This document shows, piece by piece, positions 53,207-62,123 of a stretch of DNA of 64,000 nucleotides. The stretch is from positions 1-64,000 of the forward strand of contig NZ_PQHW01000002.1 of NCBI RefSeq assembly GCF_003385215.1. Direction: 5' to 3'. The position numbers were made by a program, and so were the translations under genes. A model generated the notes under the pieces. That model was given only the letters and a program-made list of their open reading frames with translations, made no database searches and had not been told where the DNA came from. Each line of letters begins with the position of its first letter. Positions within the stretch are counted from its first letter, which is position 1. Source of the stretch: Amycolatopsis thermalba (GTDB lineage Bacteria; Actinomycetota; Actinomycetes; Mycobacteriales; Pseudonocardiaceae).

Positions 53207-54082
53207 ATGGGCAAGGGCGCGCGCAAGCGGGGTCCGAAGAAGGACAAGGCACCGAAGATCCGCGACGTGTTCGTGGGGCAGCCGTTCGAGGGGCTGGCCG
53301 CCGAGCCGGAGCTGATCGCGCTGCGCGAGTTCGTGCCGTCGGCCACCGCGCCGCTGTCCCTTGTGGACGCCGGGGACCGGAAGATCACGCTGGCGACCGT
53401 GCTGCCGATGGCCGCCGCCGCGTTCGTGCGCACCGACGGCGAGGTGTTCGTCGGGCTCCAGGTGCAGACCCGGTCCAGCGACGTGAGCCGCGACCTGGGC
53501 CGCGCGATCCGGTGGGCGCTGACGGCCGAGCCGGGCGACGTGCTGCCGGTGCCCGACACCACCAGCCCGCCGCAGGAGGGCGAGCGCCTGCAGGACCTGC
53601 TGGTGGCCGACGCCGAGCTGGACGTCACCCTGCACCCGAACTTCGACTGGTGGCTGCCCGAGGACACCGATCCCAGCGGCGAGGTCAAGGTGTCGCTGGA
53701 GCGGGCCAACGAGGCGATCATGCCGACCGAGCGGCTGGGCACCGGCTCGTACTGGGTGCTCGCCGGGGAGAAGGCGCACCTGCGCTGGGTCCGCCGCGAG
53801 CCGGAGGGTCGCCTGATGCAAGCGCTTGCGCGGCTGTCCGCGGCAGGTGAGCTGTCGCTCGGCGAGGGTTCCCGCTACGCCGGGTCGTTCCGCGCGCACG
53901 GCCTGCTGGTTCCGGTCTGGGACCTGGACCCGGAGGCCCACGCCCGCGAGTGGGTCGAGCCGGACCGGCAGCTGGGCGCCCGCCTGGACGAGGCGCTGAA
54001 GTCGGTGGACGCCGAGCCGCTGACCGCCGCCGAGCGCCGGGCCCGCGACGGCCTGGTCGGACGGCAGCTGACGCTCCGCTAG
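53207..54082 (+). CDS. DUF5926-family protein
   Basis: A 291-residue cytosolic protein starting with ATG at 53207 behind GAGGAGGCGAG. A basic N-terminus (MGKGARKRGPKKDK) is followed by a conserved domain with PFEGLAAEPELIALREFVPSATAPL and LHPNFDWWLPED. The family is restricted to actinobacteria and uncharacterised. The basic tail may bind nucleic acid. The DUF952 gene starts in its stop codon (TAGTG). Confidence 0.85.
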   Translation: MGKGARKRGPKKDKAPKIRDVFVGQPFEGLAAEPELIALREFVPSATAPLSLVDAGDRKITLATVLPMAAAAFVRTDGEVFVGLQVQTRSSDVSRDLGRAIRWALTAEPGDVLPVPDTTSPPQEGERLQDLLVADAELDVTLHPNFDWWLPEDTDPSGEVKVSLERANEAIMPTERLGTGSYWVLAGEKAHLRWVRREPEGRLMQALARLSAAGELSLGEGSRYAGSFRAHGLLVPVWDLDPEAHAREWVEPDRQLGARLDEALKSVDAEPLTAAERRARDGLVGRQLTLR

Positions 54083-54432
54083 TGATCCTGCACCTCTGCG
54101 CGGCCGGCGAGTGGACGGGCGCGGACTACCGCGCGCCGTCCCTCGACACCGTCGGGTTCATCCACTGTTCCGACCCGGGCACGGTGGCGATCCCGGCGAA
54201 CGCGCTCTACGCCGGGCGCACGGACCTGGTGCTGCTGGAAATCGACCCGGCGCGCCTGGACGTCCCGCTGCGCTGGGAGGCCGGCGACCCTCCGCATCCG
54301 GACGGCATCCTCTTCCCGCACGTGTACGGCCCGATCCGCGCCGAGGCCGTGGTGGCCGTGCACCCCTTCCCGCCGAGCCCGGACGGCACCTTCGAGCTGC
54401 CCGCGAGCCTCGCGCAACGCGACCCCCGCTGA
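54082..54432 (+). CDS. DUF952-family protein
   Basis: A 116-residue protein starting with GTG at 54082. DUF952 signature: ILHLCAAGEW, GFIHCSDPGTVAIPANALYAG, LLEIDPARL and FPHVYGPI. The fold is related to glutathione-dependent or ADP-ribose-type small domains, but the function is unknown. It overlaps the preceding gene by one base, so they are cotranscribed. Confidence 0.92.
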   Translation: MILHLCAAGEWTGADYRAPSLDTVGFIHCSDPGTVAIPANALYAGRTDLVLLEIDPARLDVPLRWEAGDPPHPDGILFPHVYGPIRAEAVVAVHPFPPSPDGTFELPASLAQRDPR

Positions 54433-54587
54433 GACGTCCCCCGGAGAGCGCCGGACAACCGGAGGGGGCCGTCATGCGTGGAGTGGGCGAAGGGGCAAGA
54501 CGCTCGATCGAGGGAGGCGATACGGTGACCTCGGCCGCGATGGCCATTGCCTGGGGAGGCGGCCGCGCGGCGGGGAGGGGGTCAGCG

Positions 54588-55091
54588 GTGAGCGACGAGC
54601 TGGCGGACTTCGGCGAGTTCGTGCAGGCCAGCTTGCCCGGGCTGCTCCGGTACGGCCACGCGCTCACCGGCAATCCACACGACGCCGCCGACCTGGTGCA
54701 GACCGTGCTGGAGAAGGTCGGCTCCCGCTGGACCCACGTGCAACGCAAGACGGCCGATCCGCTCGCCTACGTCCGCCGCGCGATGGCGAACGCGCACATC
54801 AGCCGCTGGCGGCGCCTCAAGCGGGAGAGCCTGGTCGCCGACGTGCCCGAGCAGCGCGCCGCCGCACCGGTGGACCCGTTCGAGCACGAGCCGCTGTGGC
54901 AGGCCCTGCGCGAGCTGCCGCCGCGCCAGCGCGCGGTCATCGTGCTCCGCTACTACGAGGGCCTGTCCGAGGCCGAGATCGCCTCCTCGCTGGGTGTCAG
55001 CACGGGCACGGTGAAGAGCCAGGCCAGCAAGGCGATCGCGACGCTGCGGACCAAGATCGGCACGATCACCGGAGGGAGGGACGACTGGTGA
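54588..55091 (+). CDS. SigE-family ECF sigma factor
   Basis: A 167-residue sigma factor starting with GTG at 54588, after GGGGAGGGGG; upstream in-frame codons lack coding character. Region 2 covers residues ~10-75 (FGEFVQASLPGLLRYGHALTGNPHDAADLVQTVLEKVG). Region 4 covers ~105-160 (ELPPRQRAVIVLRYYEGLSEAEIASSLGVSTGTVKSQASKAIATLR). It belongs to the SigE/SigL-like short ECF group. Its stop overlaps the next gene (GTGA), whose membrane protein probably regulates it. Confidence 0.93.
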   Translation: MSDELADFGEFVQASLPGLLRYGHALTGNPHDAADLVQTVLEKVGSRWTHVQRKTADPLAYVRRAMANAHISRWRRLKRESLVADVPEQRAAAPVDPFEHEPLWQALRELPPRQRAVIVLRYYEGLSEAEIASSLGVSTGTVKSQASKAIATLRTKIGTITGGRDDW

Positions 55092-55903
55092 ACCCCGACG
55101 ACGAGCTCGGCGACGAGCTGCGGCGGCTCTTCGACGACGACCGGCTGGCGATCACGCCCGCGCCGGGAGCCGAGAGCACCATCGTGCGCGGCGCCCGCCG
55201 TCGTCGTCGGCAGCGCACCGCCGTGGCCGCCTCCGGGGGCGTCCTCACCGCCGTCCTGCTGGTGACCCTGGGGCTCGTGGCCGAACGCCAGGACCCCGGC
55301 GTGCACCAGGCCGCCCGCCCCACCACCAGCGCCCCGGCGACCACCACGGACGGGCCCGGGCCGGTCGTGGTGCCGCCGTCGTTCCCCGAACTGCCCGTGC
55401 CGCCGGCTCCGCCGACGTCGACGACCACCGCCACTCCCGCGCCGCCGCCGAGCGGCACCTCCCGGCCCGCGCCGCCGAGCAGCAGCGGCGCCAGCGCCCG
55501 TCCCGAGCCGGCCACCACCGCCGTCCTCGGCCCCACCGGGTACCGGCAACTGCGGCTCGGGATGAGCTTCGACGAGGCCAAGGCCACCGGAATGCTCGCC
55601 GACGCGGACACCGCGCCCACCGAATGCATCGGCTACCGGCTCATCGAGGGCATGGCGAACATCGCCACGGTCACCATTTCGCCGGCCGACGGTGTGGTGG
55701 TCTTCGCCGCGACCGGTGCACGCACTCCGGAAAACGTCGGCATCGGATCCACGGTCGCGGAACTGAGGAATGCCTATCCTGATCTGACGGCCGGTGCGGG
55801 CAATTACCGCGCCGCCACCGGATCGGGCGCGAACTACACGTTCTACGTCGATTCCACCGACACCGTGGTGAGCTGGGAACTGGGCGCCGCGCCCGGGTGC
55901 TGA
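55088..55903 (+). CDS. Single-span membrane protein, candidate anti-sigma partner
   Basis: A 271-residue protein starting with GTG at 55088. The ~40-residue cytosolic part (DDELGDELRRLFDDDRLAI) resembles short anti-sigma modules. One membrane helix at ~52-72 is preceded by an Arg-rich anchor (RRRRRQR). A Pro/Thr/Ser-rich linker follows, then a folded outside domain of ~100 residues (GYRQLRLGMSFDEAKATGML with one internal Cys). The pairing and overlap with the sigma gene make it a likely membrane anti-sigma factor; no zinc motif is present. Confidence 0.8.
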   Translation: MNPDDELGDELRRLFDDDRLAITPAPGAESTIVRGARRRRRQRTAVAASGGVLTAVLLVTLGLVAERQDPGVHQAARPTTSAPATTTDGPGPVVVPPSFPELPVPPAPPTSTTTATPAPPPSGTSRPAPPSSSGASARPEPATTAVLGPTGYRQLRLGMSFDEAKATGMLADADTAPTECIGYRLIEGMANIATVTISPADGVVVFAATGARTPENVGIGSTVAELRNAYPDLTAGAGNYRAATGSGANYTFYVDSTDTVVSWELGAAPGC

Positions 55904-55907
55904 CACG

Positions 55908-55937
55908 ACGGAGCCCGGGCCGAAGCCCGGGCTCCGT
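55908..55937 (+). terminator. Terminator hairpin, sigma operon and ferritin gene
   Basis: ACGGAGCCCGGGC pairs with GCCCGGGCTCCGT, a 13-bp stem with a CGAA tetraloop, five bases after the membrane gene stop. It lies between convergent genes and can serve both strands. Confidence 0.85.
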
Positions 55938-55975
55938 GCCGTCAACAGGCAGGCGCGCTCCGCGGTATGGCGGTC

Positions 55976-56524
55976 CTACAGGGCGCCACCGGCGACCGGC
56001 GGCATCTCCGGCGCGCCGTCGTCGCCGACGGACTCGCGGGCCAGCCAGGTCTCCACCTCGAACATGTTGCCGTTGGCGCGCTTGACCACGTTGACCAGCG
56101 TGGACATCTGCGACACCTCCTCGACCTGCTCCTTGAGGAACCACTGGAGGAACTGCTCGCCCTGGTAGTCGTCCTCGGCGCGGGCGGCCTTCATCAGGGT
56201 GCGGAAGTCGGCCGTGACCTCCTTCTCCTGCTCCAGCGCCAGCTCGACCAGCTCGAGGGGCTCGGCGAAGTCGTTGCGGACCGGGCCGGTGGGCGGGATG
56301 TCCACGTGGTGGTCGGTGTCGATCAGGTACTGCACGATCGCCAGCGCGTGGTTGCGCTCCTCCACCGCCTGGCGGTAGAAGTGCCTGGCCAGCTGGGGCA
56401 GGTCCGCGTTGTCGAACCAGACCGCCAGCGCCACGTACTGCTGGGAAGCGTGGAACTCGTTCTGCACCTGCTGCTGCAGGAGCTCGTAGAACTTGGAGCG
56501 CGGTTCTTTCTTCAGCATCGCCAT
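55976..56524 (-). CDS. Ferritin (nonheme, BfrB-like)
   Basis: A 182-residue ferritin starting with ATG at 56524. Four-helix features and diiron ligands are visible: QNEFHASQQYVALAVWF (Glu), VEERNHALAI (ExxH), KEVTADFRTLMKAA, and QFLQWFLKEQVEEV (Glu). It oxidises Fe(II) and stores iron in a 24-mer cage. The C-terminus is longer than in E. coli FtnA, as in mycobacterial BfrB. Two iron-box-like sites lie upstream, consistent with IdeR/DmdR control, which in mycobacteria activates this gene when iron is plentiful. Confidence 0.94.
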   Translation of the reverse strand: MAMLKKEPRSKFYELLQQQVQNEFHASQQYVALAVWFDNADLPQLARHFYRQAVEERNHALAIVQYLIDTDHHVDIPPTGPVRNDFAEPLELVELALEQEKEVTADFRTLMKAARAEDDYQGEQFLQWFLKEQVEEVSQMSTLVNVVKRANGNMFEVETWLARESVGDDGAPEMPPVAGGAL

Positions 56525-56585
56525 GACTCAAGAATAGGCCATTTCGCTGATCGTTAACCATTCGGACCTGGTGATTCCCCTTTCG

Positions 56586-56604
56586 TTTGGGTAGGCTTAC
56601 CGAG
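56586..56604. promoter_or_regulatory. Iron-box-like site 1 upstream of ferritin
   Basis: TTTGGGTAGGCTTACCGAG matches 14 of 19 positions of the IdeR/DtxR consensus TTAGGTTAGGCTAACCTAA. It ends 62 bp upstream of the ferritin start. Confidence 0.55.
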
Positions 56605-56635
56605 ATTAGGAAGTGCTTATTTAGGGCGTGCTAAT

Positions 56636-56654
56636 TCAGCTTAGCCTTTCCTAA
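56636..56654. promoter_or_regulatory. Iron-box-like site 2 upstream of ferritin
   Basis: TCAGCTTAGCCTTTCCTAA matches 14 of 19 positions of the same consensus, 50 bp from site 1. It overlaps the last bases of the arginine deiminase gene. Tandem boxes are also found before mycobacterial bfrB. Confidence 0.5.
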
Positions 56655-57862
56655 TTCACGATCGGGTCGCGGACGACGGGGCACGACATGCAGCGCGGCC
56701 CGCCCCGGCCGGAGCCCAGCTCGGAACCGGCGATGGCCAGCACCTCGATGCCTGCGTCCGCGAGTCGCGCGTTGGTCTCCACGTTGCGCTCGTAGCCCAC
56801 CACCACGCCGGGCGCCAGCGCCAGCGTGTTGTTGCCGTCGTCCCACTGCTCGCGTTCCGCGGTCACCGGGTCGAGGCCGGTGTCGATCACGCGCAGCTTC
56901 TCGATGCCCATCGCCTCGGCCGCGGCGTGCAGGAACGGCTGCGGGCCGTCCACGCGCAGTGAGCCGTCGCCGTCCGGGCGCAGCGTGAACGCCACCAGCT
57001 CGTCGCGGGCCAGCGGGTACATCACCACGGCGTCCGGCGCGACCATCGTGCAGACGGTGTCCAGGTGCATCGTGGCGCGGGCCTGCGCGATCGGCACCGC
57101 GAGCACGGTGTGGGCGATGTCGTCGGCGAACAGCGAGCGCGCCAGCGACTCCGCGCCGGCGGCCGTGGTGCGCTCGCCGATGCCGACGGCCAGCACGCCC
57201 GGCGCGAGCAGCAGCACGTCGCCGCCCTCGACCGGCGCCGAATGGGCGCCGTAGGCACGCGAGGCGTGGGCGAACCGCGGGTGGTAGGCGTAGACGAGGT
57301 CGAGCAGCGCGGTCTCGCGGCGACGGGCCGGCATCGCCAGCGACGAGATCGCCACCCGGTCCGCGATCCACACCGACGAGTCGCGGGTGAACAGCAGGTT
57401 CGGCAGCGGGTCGACCGCGAAGTCGTGCGGGTGGTGGATCTTGCGGACCAGCGACGCGCCCTCGGCGGCGGGCAGCTCCTCGAACGTCAGGCCGGCCATC
57501 AGGACCTCGGCCAGCGTCGTCGCGTCCACATCGGACAGGTGCGAGCGCAGCGCGTCCCCCAGGTCCTCGCCCAGGCGCCGGTCGTCGACCGCGGCGTGCA
57601 CCCCCGCGGCGTGCGCGCGCGGATCGGCCAGCGCCTCCCGCAGCACGTCGGCCAGCAGGAGCACCTCGACGCCGCGGCCGCGCAGGACCTCGGCGAACGC
57701 GTCGTGTTCCTCCTGGGCGCGGCCGACCCACGGGATCGAGTCGAACAGCAGTTTGTCGTTGTTGCGCGGGGTGAGCCTCGTGAGCTCGTTGCCCGGCCGG
57801 TGGAGCAGGACGGCGCGCAGCGGGCCGACCTCGCTGTCCACCCTGGGGGTTTCGGTGGTCAC
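56651..57862 (-). CDS. arcA: Arginine deiminase
   Basis: A 403-residue enzyme starting with GTG at 57862. Catalytic motifs include [11 protein letters not shown] and [32 protein letters not shown] (His) and the C-terminal nucleophile Cys394 in [10 protein letters not shown] complete the set. It hydrolyses arginine to citrulline and ammonia. The usual partners, carbamate kinase and ornithine carbamoyltransferase, are absent here, so it may act in arginine catabolism or pH control on its own. Confidence 0.96.
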   Translation of the reverse strand: MTTETPRVDSEVGPLRAVLLHRPGNELTRLTPRNNDKLLFDSIPWVGRAQEEHDAFAEVLRGRGVEVLLLADVLREALADPRAHAAGVHAAVDDRRLGEDLGDALRSHLSDVDATTLAEVLMAGLTFEELPAAEGASLVRKIHHPHDFAVDPLPNLLFTRDSSVWIADRVAISSLAMPARRRETALLDLVYAYHPRFAHASRAYGAHSAPVEGGDVLLLAPGVLAVGIGERTTAAGAESLARSLFADDIAHTVLAVPIAQARATMHLDTVCTMVAPDAVVMYPLARDELVAFTLRPDGDGSLRVDGPQPFLHAAAEAMGIEKLRVIDTGLDPVTAEREQWDDGNNTLALAPGVVVGYERNVETNARLADAGIEVLAIAGSELGSGRGGPRCMSCPVVRDPIVN

Positions 57863-57878
57863 GGGCTGAGCGTAATGG

Positions 57879-58679
57879 TCAGGGCAGCCAGCTGACGTGT
57901 CCGCGCAGCAGCGAGTACCCGACGAACGACACCACGTCGAGCAGCGTGTGCGCGACGACCAGCGGCACCAGCCGGTTGGTCCGCTGCCACACGCGGCCGA
58001 ACACCAGGCCCATGACGAAGTTGCCGACGAACCCGCCGAAGCCCTGGTAGAGGTGGTAGGACCCGCGCAGCACGGCGGCGGCGACCAGCGCGGTGTTCTC
58101 GCGCCAGGCCAGCTGCCGCAGCCGGGTCAGCAGGTAGCCGACGACCAGCACTTCCTCGGCGAAGGCGTTGCCGAACGCGGACAACGTCAGCGCGATCGGG
58201 CGCCACCAGGTGTCGTCCAGCCGGGACGGGACGACCGCGAGGTTGACCCCGAGCTTCCAGCCGACGAAGTACAGCACCAGACCCGGAACGCCGATCAACG
58301 CGGCCAGCCCGGCGCCCCACAGCAGGTCCCGGCCGGGGCGGTCGCGGTCCAGGCCCACCTCGGCCAGCGTCATCCCGCCGCGCCACAGCAGGTACGCGCC
58401 GAGCGCGCCCCAGCCGACGAGCTGCACCGCGGACAGCAGCTGGGCGAGCAGGTCCAGCAGGTCGGCGGCGCGCTGCGGGACGTTCAGCGCGACCTGCTGG
58501 TCGGACAGCGGTTCCGGCTGCAGCAGCGAGTCGATCAGCGACAGCAGGCTGCGCGCGCCGGACAGGCCCAGCGTGATCGAGAAGACGACGACCAGCTCGA
58601 TCTTCAGCCGACGTGCCGTCGCGGCGTCCACCGGTTCGGGCAGCGCGGGACGTTCGGGGCGGAGCCAGGAGCGGAGCAC
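57879..58679 (-). CDS. CPBP-family intramembrane protease
   Basis: A 266-residue protein starting with GTG at 58679. About seven membrane helices; the CPBP (Abi) motifs are present: EE in [17 protein letters not shown], a conserved Arg/His region [24 protein letters not shown], and a late His in [14 protein letters not shown] proteins are metal-dependent membrane proteases related to eukaryotic Rce1. The family is also found in bacteriocin self-immunity. The substrate is unknown. Confidence 0.92.
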   Translation of the reverse strand: MLRSWLRPERPALPEPVDAATARRLKIELVVVFSITLGLSGARSLLSLIDSLLQPEPLSDQQVALNVPQRAADLLDLLAQLLSAVQLVGWGALGAYLLWRGGMTLAEVGLDRDRPGRDLLWGAGLAALIGVPGLVLYFVGWKLGVNLAVVPSRLDDTWWRPIALTLSAFGNAFAEEVLVVGYLLTRLRQLAWRENTALVAAAVLRGSYHLYQGFGGFVGNFVMGLVFGRVWQRTNRLVPLVVAHTLLDVVSFVGYSLLRGHVSWLP

Positions 58680-58703
58680 GTCCGCACGCTACCGTCTGGT
58701 GAC

Positions 58704-59162
58704 ATGGCCAAGATTGCTACCGCGGACCGCGTGGACCGTGCCGAGCTGCTGGAGTTCCTCCGGCCGCGGCACCGCGCGATCCTGATGACCACGCGCGCCG
58801 ACGGCACCCCGCAGCTGTCCCCGGTCACCGCCGGGATCGACCCGGAGGGCCGCTTCGTCGTGGCGACCTACCCGCAGCGCGCCAAGACCCGCAACGCCCG
58901 CCGCACCCCGGCCGTGTCGGCGTGCGTGATCTCCGACGAGTGGAACGGGCCGTGGGTGCAGTTCGACGGCCGGGCCGAGGTGCTGGACGTGCCCGAGGCG
59001 GTCGAACCGCTGGTGGAGTACTTCCGGTCGATCTCGGGCGAGCACCCGGACTGGGACGAGTACCGCGAGGCGATGGTCAAGCAGAACAAGGCCCTCATCC
59101 GCATCACCATCGAGCGCTGGGGCCCGATCGCGACCGGCGGTTTCCCGCCCGAACTCGCCTGA
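58704..59162 (+). CDS. PPOX-class F420/FMN-dependent oxidoreductase
   Basis: A 152-residue split-barrel protein starting with ATG at 58704, 24 bp from the divergent CPBP start. Features: ILMTTRADGTPQLSPVTAGID, FVVATYPQRAKTRNARRTPAVSACVIS, WVQFDGRAEVLD. It belongs to the pyridoxamine-phosphate-oxidase-like superfamily whose actinobacterial members often use F420. The substrate is unknown. Confidence 0.92.
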   Translation: MAKIATADRVDRAELLEFLRPRHRAILMTTRADGTPQLSPVTAGIDPEGRFVVATYPQRAKTRNARRTPAVSACVISDEWNGPWVQFDGRAEVLDVPEAVEPLVEYFRSISGEHPDWDEYREAMVKQNKALIRITIERWGPIATGGFPPELA

Positions 59163-59165
59163 CCC

Positions 59166-59270
59166 GCGAGTCCCACCCTCCCGCGCGCGAGTCCCACCCT
59201 CCCGCGCGCGAGTCCCACGCTCGTGCACGCGAGTTCTGCGTTCGTGCAGGCGAGTTCTGCGTTCGTGTGC
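59166..59270 (+). repeat. Five tandem 21-bp repeats in convergent spacer
   Basis: Units of 21 bp begin at 59166, 59187, 59208, 59229 and 59250, each opening GCGAGT. Copies 1 and 2 are identical; copies 4 and 5 differ only at the 3' end; copy 3 is intermediate. The array fills almost the whole spacer between two convergent genes. No function is visible; it may be a variable-number repeat or part of a dispersed family. Confidence 0.9.
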
Positions 59271-59274
59271 TGCG

Positions 59275-60066
59275 TCAGGGCTGGACGCGCATCTGGTTCT
59301 TCGCCAGGAACGGGCAGCCGACCAGCCGCCGCAGCTCGATGCTCAGCTGCGCCGGGCTGTGCACCGGCTGGGCGAAGGCCAGGCGCACGTCGTGGTCGCC
59401 GTCGCCGGACTCGACCCGCAGCCGCAGCCCGAACTGGTCCAGGCCCAGCGGGCGGATCCGGCCGCCGCGCAGTTCCTCCGGGATGTGCCGGGCGAGCTGG
59501 CCGACGACGTCGGGATGATCGCTTTCCAGGTGCCGCAGCCAGCCGGACTCGTAGCCGGCGAACGGATCCGCCGCGGCGGCGTTGAACATGTGCGGCCGCA
59601 GCGAGTGGGTGCCTTCGGCGTCGGCTAGGACGAGTGAGGCTGGCGTGAGCCGCAGCAGGCTCAGGCCGTGGCCGAGGTCCAGCAGGCGGGGATCGGGCCG
59701 CGTCTCGGCGATCGACACCGCCCTGGCGCGGGCCGACTCCGGGCTGAGGTGCCGCAGCCAGCCGGTGATCCACAGCAGCCCGCGGACGGGTTCCCGCAGG
59801 TCGACCGGCGCGTGGTCGGCGAGTTCGAACACCACGGCCAGCTCGCCGCGGTCCGCCGCGCTGGTGCGGGCCAGCAGTGGGTGGTCGTCCGGCAGCAGGA
59901 CGCTGACGCTGCCGCTGGGGTGGACGTGGTGGAGCTCGGGCACCACGCGATCGCTGCCGGTCGGGTCGCCCGCGGTGGGCAGCAGCGCGCCGGGGCCGTT
60001 CCGCACGGCGATGGTCTTCGCGCGCTCGGCGGGGCTGGGTGCGGGCGGACGTCGGATCTCGGTCAC
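59275..60066 (-). CDS. DUF2470 (HugZ-like) heme/iron-linked protein
   Basis: A 263-residue cytosolic protein starting with GTG at 60066. The C-terminal part matches DUF2470, the domain found at the end of HugZ-type heme-utilisation proteins: GWLRHLESDHPDVVGQL ... LDQFGLRLRVES...VRLAFAQPV. The N-terminal half looks like a split barrel similar to pyridoxamine-phosphate-oxidase folds. A near-consensus iron box lies just before its start, so it is probably expressed under iron limitation. A role in heme breakdown or siderophore-iron release is inferred. Confidence 0.85.
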   Translation of the reverse strand: MTEIRRPPAPSPAERAKTIAVRNGPGALLPTAGDPTGSDRVVPELHHVHPSGSVSVLLPDDHPLLARTSAADRGELAVVFELADHAPVDLREPVRGLLWITGWLRHLSPESARARAVSIAETRPDPRLLDLGHGLSLLRLTPASLVLADAEGTHSLRPHMFNAAAADPFAGYESGWLRHLESDHPDVVGQLARHIPEELRGGRIRPLGLDQFGLRLRVESGDGDHDVRLAFAQPVHSPAQLSIELRRLVGCPFLAKNQMRVQP

Positions 60067-60080
60067 TGGCCACCTCCTAC

Positions 60081-60099
60081 TTAGGTGAGCCTAACCTGA
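60081..60099. promoter_or_regulatory. Near-consensus iron box before DUF2470 gene
   Basis: TTAGGTGAGCCTAACCTGA matches 16 of 19 positions of the IdeR/DtxR consensus, and one of the mismatches is the central base. It lies 14 bp upstream of the DUF2470 start and 60 bp from the divergent membrane gene at 60159, so it could act on both. Confidence 0.8.
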
Positions 60100-60158
60100 G
60101 TGATCGACGAAGGGAAGTGGAGCGGTAACACCGCTGGTCGCCTGATCGACTCGGAGGT

Positions 60159-61199
60159 GTGGAACCCACCCAGCAACGCGTGCTCGCCTACGAGCCGCGC
60201 CCCGGCGAACCGGCCGCTGCGGACTCGCTCGAAGTCGAGATCGTCGAGAAGCAGCGCAGTCGTCTGATCGGCTCGACGGTCGTCACCGTCGTGGCCGCCG
60301 GGCTGCTGCTGGCCCTGACCACCGACGCGCCGTCGGCCGGCCTTGCGGCGTTCTTCGCGGCGGTCGCCGGGTACCAGCTGTGGCTGCTGGTCTTCCGGGT
60401 GCTGCCGTGCGGGCGGCTGCTCGCGTACCCGGCGGTCGTGCTCACCCCCGGTCCGGGACAGTTGCTGGTGGCCGGGTCGAAGGTCAGCGTCGCGCTGCCC
60501 GGGCCCGAACCGCGCTGGCTGGTCGTGCGGCTGCCGGAGTCGAAGCGGATCCTGCTGGCCGGCCTGCGGCGCGTGTACTTCGTCGGTCCGGACCCGCGCG
60601 GCCGCGTGCTGGTCGGCCTGCCCGGCGGGTTCACCGGGCGGTTCGGCCGGATCACCACCGCGCCGGCGCGGGGCTCGGTGGAGCTGCCCGCGCAGCCACG
60701 GCCGATGGTGGCGGCACTGCGGGACCCGGTGGTGACCACGTTCCTGCGTGAGACCCGGCGGCGGTCGTGGGGGATGGCCGGGTTCTTCCTGCTGCTCGCG
60801 GCGGGGCTCTTGGTGGTGAACCAGGCCTATCTCGACCTGCCGTACACGGGTGGTTTCGTGACCGTCCTGGCCGTGCTCTACGCCGTCGCCGGCCTGATGC
60901 TGCCGGTGCGCACGGTGACGCTGTCCACGGCGGTGAAGGAGCGGCCCTGGCAGGAACTCCACGCGACCCTGGACATCGTGATCACGCCGAACGCCGCGGG
61001 CGGCACGGGCAAGGCGGAGGGCCGGGTGATGCTCGCGGACGGCGAAGCGCGCGTGCTGTTCCAGCGGGCGCCGCTCGACCTGCTGGTCAACGTGCGCGAC
61101 ACCCAGCGGTTGTGGCTGCTGGGGACGCCGGAACGGGGCACGAAAGCCGTGGCCGGCCTGCCCGGGTATCCCGTTCTCGGGCTGGTGAACCTGCGGTGA
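60159..61199 (+). CDS. Membrane protein of unknown function
   Basis: A 346-residue protein starting with GTG at 60159. Two hydrophobic helix pairs are seen, at ~38-85 and ~205-250, with polar domains after each. The segment RWLVVRLPESKRILLAGLRRVYFVG looks like a beta-rich cytosolic domain. No family is recognised. It is divergent from the DUF2470 gene and shares the iron-box region. Confidence 0.75.
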   Translation: MEPTQQRVLAYEPRPGEPAAADSLEVEIVEKQRSRLIGSTVVTVVAAGLLLALTTDAPSAGLAAFFAAVAGYQLWLLVFRVLPCGRLLAYPAVVLTPGPGQLLVAGSKVSVALPGPEPRWLVVRLPESKRILLAGLRRVYFVGPDPRGRVLVGLPGGFTGRFGRITTAPARGSVELPAQPRPMVAALRDPVVTTFLRETRRRSWGMAGFFLLLAAGLLVVNQAYLDLPYTGGFVTVLAVLYAVAGLMLPVRTVTLSTAVKERPWQELHATLDIVITPNAAGGTGKAEGRVMLADGEARVLFQRAPLDLLVNVRDTQRLWLLGTPERGTKAVAGLPGYPVLGLVNLR

Positions 61200-61247
61200 A
61201 CTGTCCGAGGGGCGTACGTGGTTGTCCGGTTCCCGTACGCTACTAGC

Positions 61248-62123
61248 GTGTCCCATGTGTCAAGCGCTGTGGAACTCACGCCCCCCGGCCCCCGCGGAAT
61301 TCCGCCCCTCTTCGCACGGCTCGTAGACGACTCGGCGCTCTTCCCACCCGGCACGGCGACCATGCCGGACGCGCTGCGGAACTACCTGGCCGGCCGCGAG
61401 GGCGACCACGCGGGCCTGCTCGGCGTCTTCCTGTGCCAGGCGTCCCGCCTGCCGGAGCTGATCACCGAGCTGATCAAGATCAAGCCGAAGCAGCCGTTGC
61501 CGCTGTCGCTGATCATCGACACCGGTCTGGGCGGCGTGCCTAAGGCGATCTCGATCGTCGAGTCCCGCAGCGAGCTGCTGTCGCTGCGCATGGTCGAAAT
61601 GCCGGCGCCCTCGGACGTCGACGAGGTGTGGCTGGAGCGCGTCTCGGAGTTCGTGCCCGAGGACGTGATCCGCGTGGTCGAGCCGCGCCGGGGCGTGGGC
61701 TGGCTCGACGGCGTGCGGCGCGTGATCGAGCACGGCAGCTGGCCCAAGATCCGCTGCGGCGGCCAGTCCAGCGAGAACTTCCCCAGCATCGACGAGGTCG
61801 CCGACTTCCTCGCGGTGCTGTCCGGCTCGCCCGGCGCCTCCTTCAAGGCGACCAACAGCCTGCACCGCGCGGTCCGGCACGACGATCCGGACAACAACAT
61901 CACCCACCACGGCTTCCTCAACCTGCTCGTCGCGGTGGCGCGCAGCCTCTCCGGCGGTGACGTCCGCGACGCGCTCGCCTCCACCGACGGCGAGGCCCTC
62001 GCCGCGGAGGCGAAGTCGCTGTCCGAACCGGCCGCGAAGGCCGTGCGCGCGCTCTTCGCGTCCTACGCCTGCGACAGCTTCGAGGCACCGGTCGCCGACC
62101 TCGAGGCGCTCGGCCTGCTGTAG
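61248..62123 (+). CDS. Conserved hypothetical protein
   Basis: A ~291-residue cytosolic protein. Starts at GTG 61248, 61257 or 61269 are all possible; TACGCT 6 bp before 61248 could be a -10 element of a leaderless transcript. The conserved stretches PPLFARLVDDSALFPPG, KIRCGGQSSENFPSIDEVADFL and FKATNSLHRAVRH look like a TIM-barrel or aldolase-like fold. The function is unknown. The IclR regulator gene starts in its stop codon, so they form an operon. Confidence 0.8.
   Translation: MSHVSSAVELTPPGPRGIPPLFARLVDDSALFPPGTATMPDALRNYLAGREGDHAGLLGVFLCQASRLPELITELIKIKPKQPLPLSLIIDTGLGGVPKAISIVESRSELLSLRMVEMPAPSDVDEVWLERVSEFVPEDVIRVVEPRRGVGWLDGVRRVIEHGSWPKIRCGGQSSENFPSIDEVADFLAVLSGSPGASFKATNSLHRAVRHDDPDNNITHHGFLNLLVAVARSLSGGDVRDALASTDGEALAAEAKSLSEPAAKAVRALFASYACDSFEAPVADLEALGLL

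Noticed and set aside
54474-54587. Longer N-terminus for the SigE-type sigma factor
   Set aside because: The extra codons are low complexity and not sigma-like, while GTG 54588 has a purine-rich ribosome site and gives the usual family length.
59166-59270. CRISPR array
   Set aside because: The units are directly adjacent with no spacers, and no cas genes are present.
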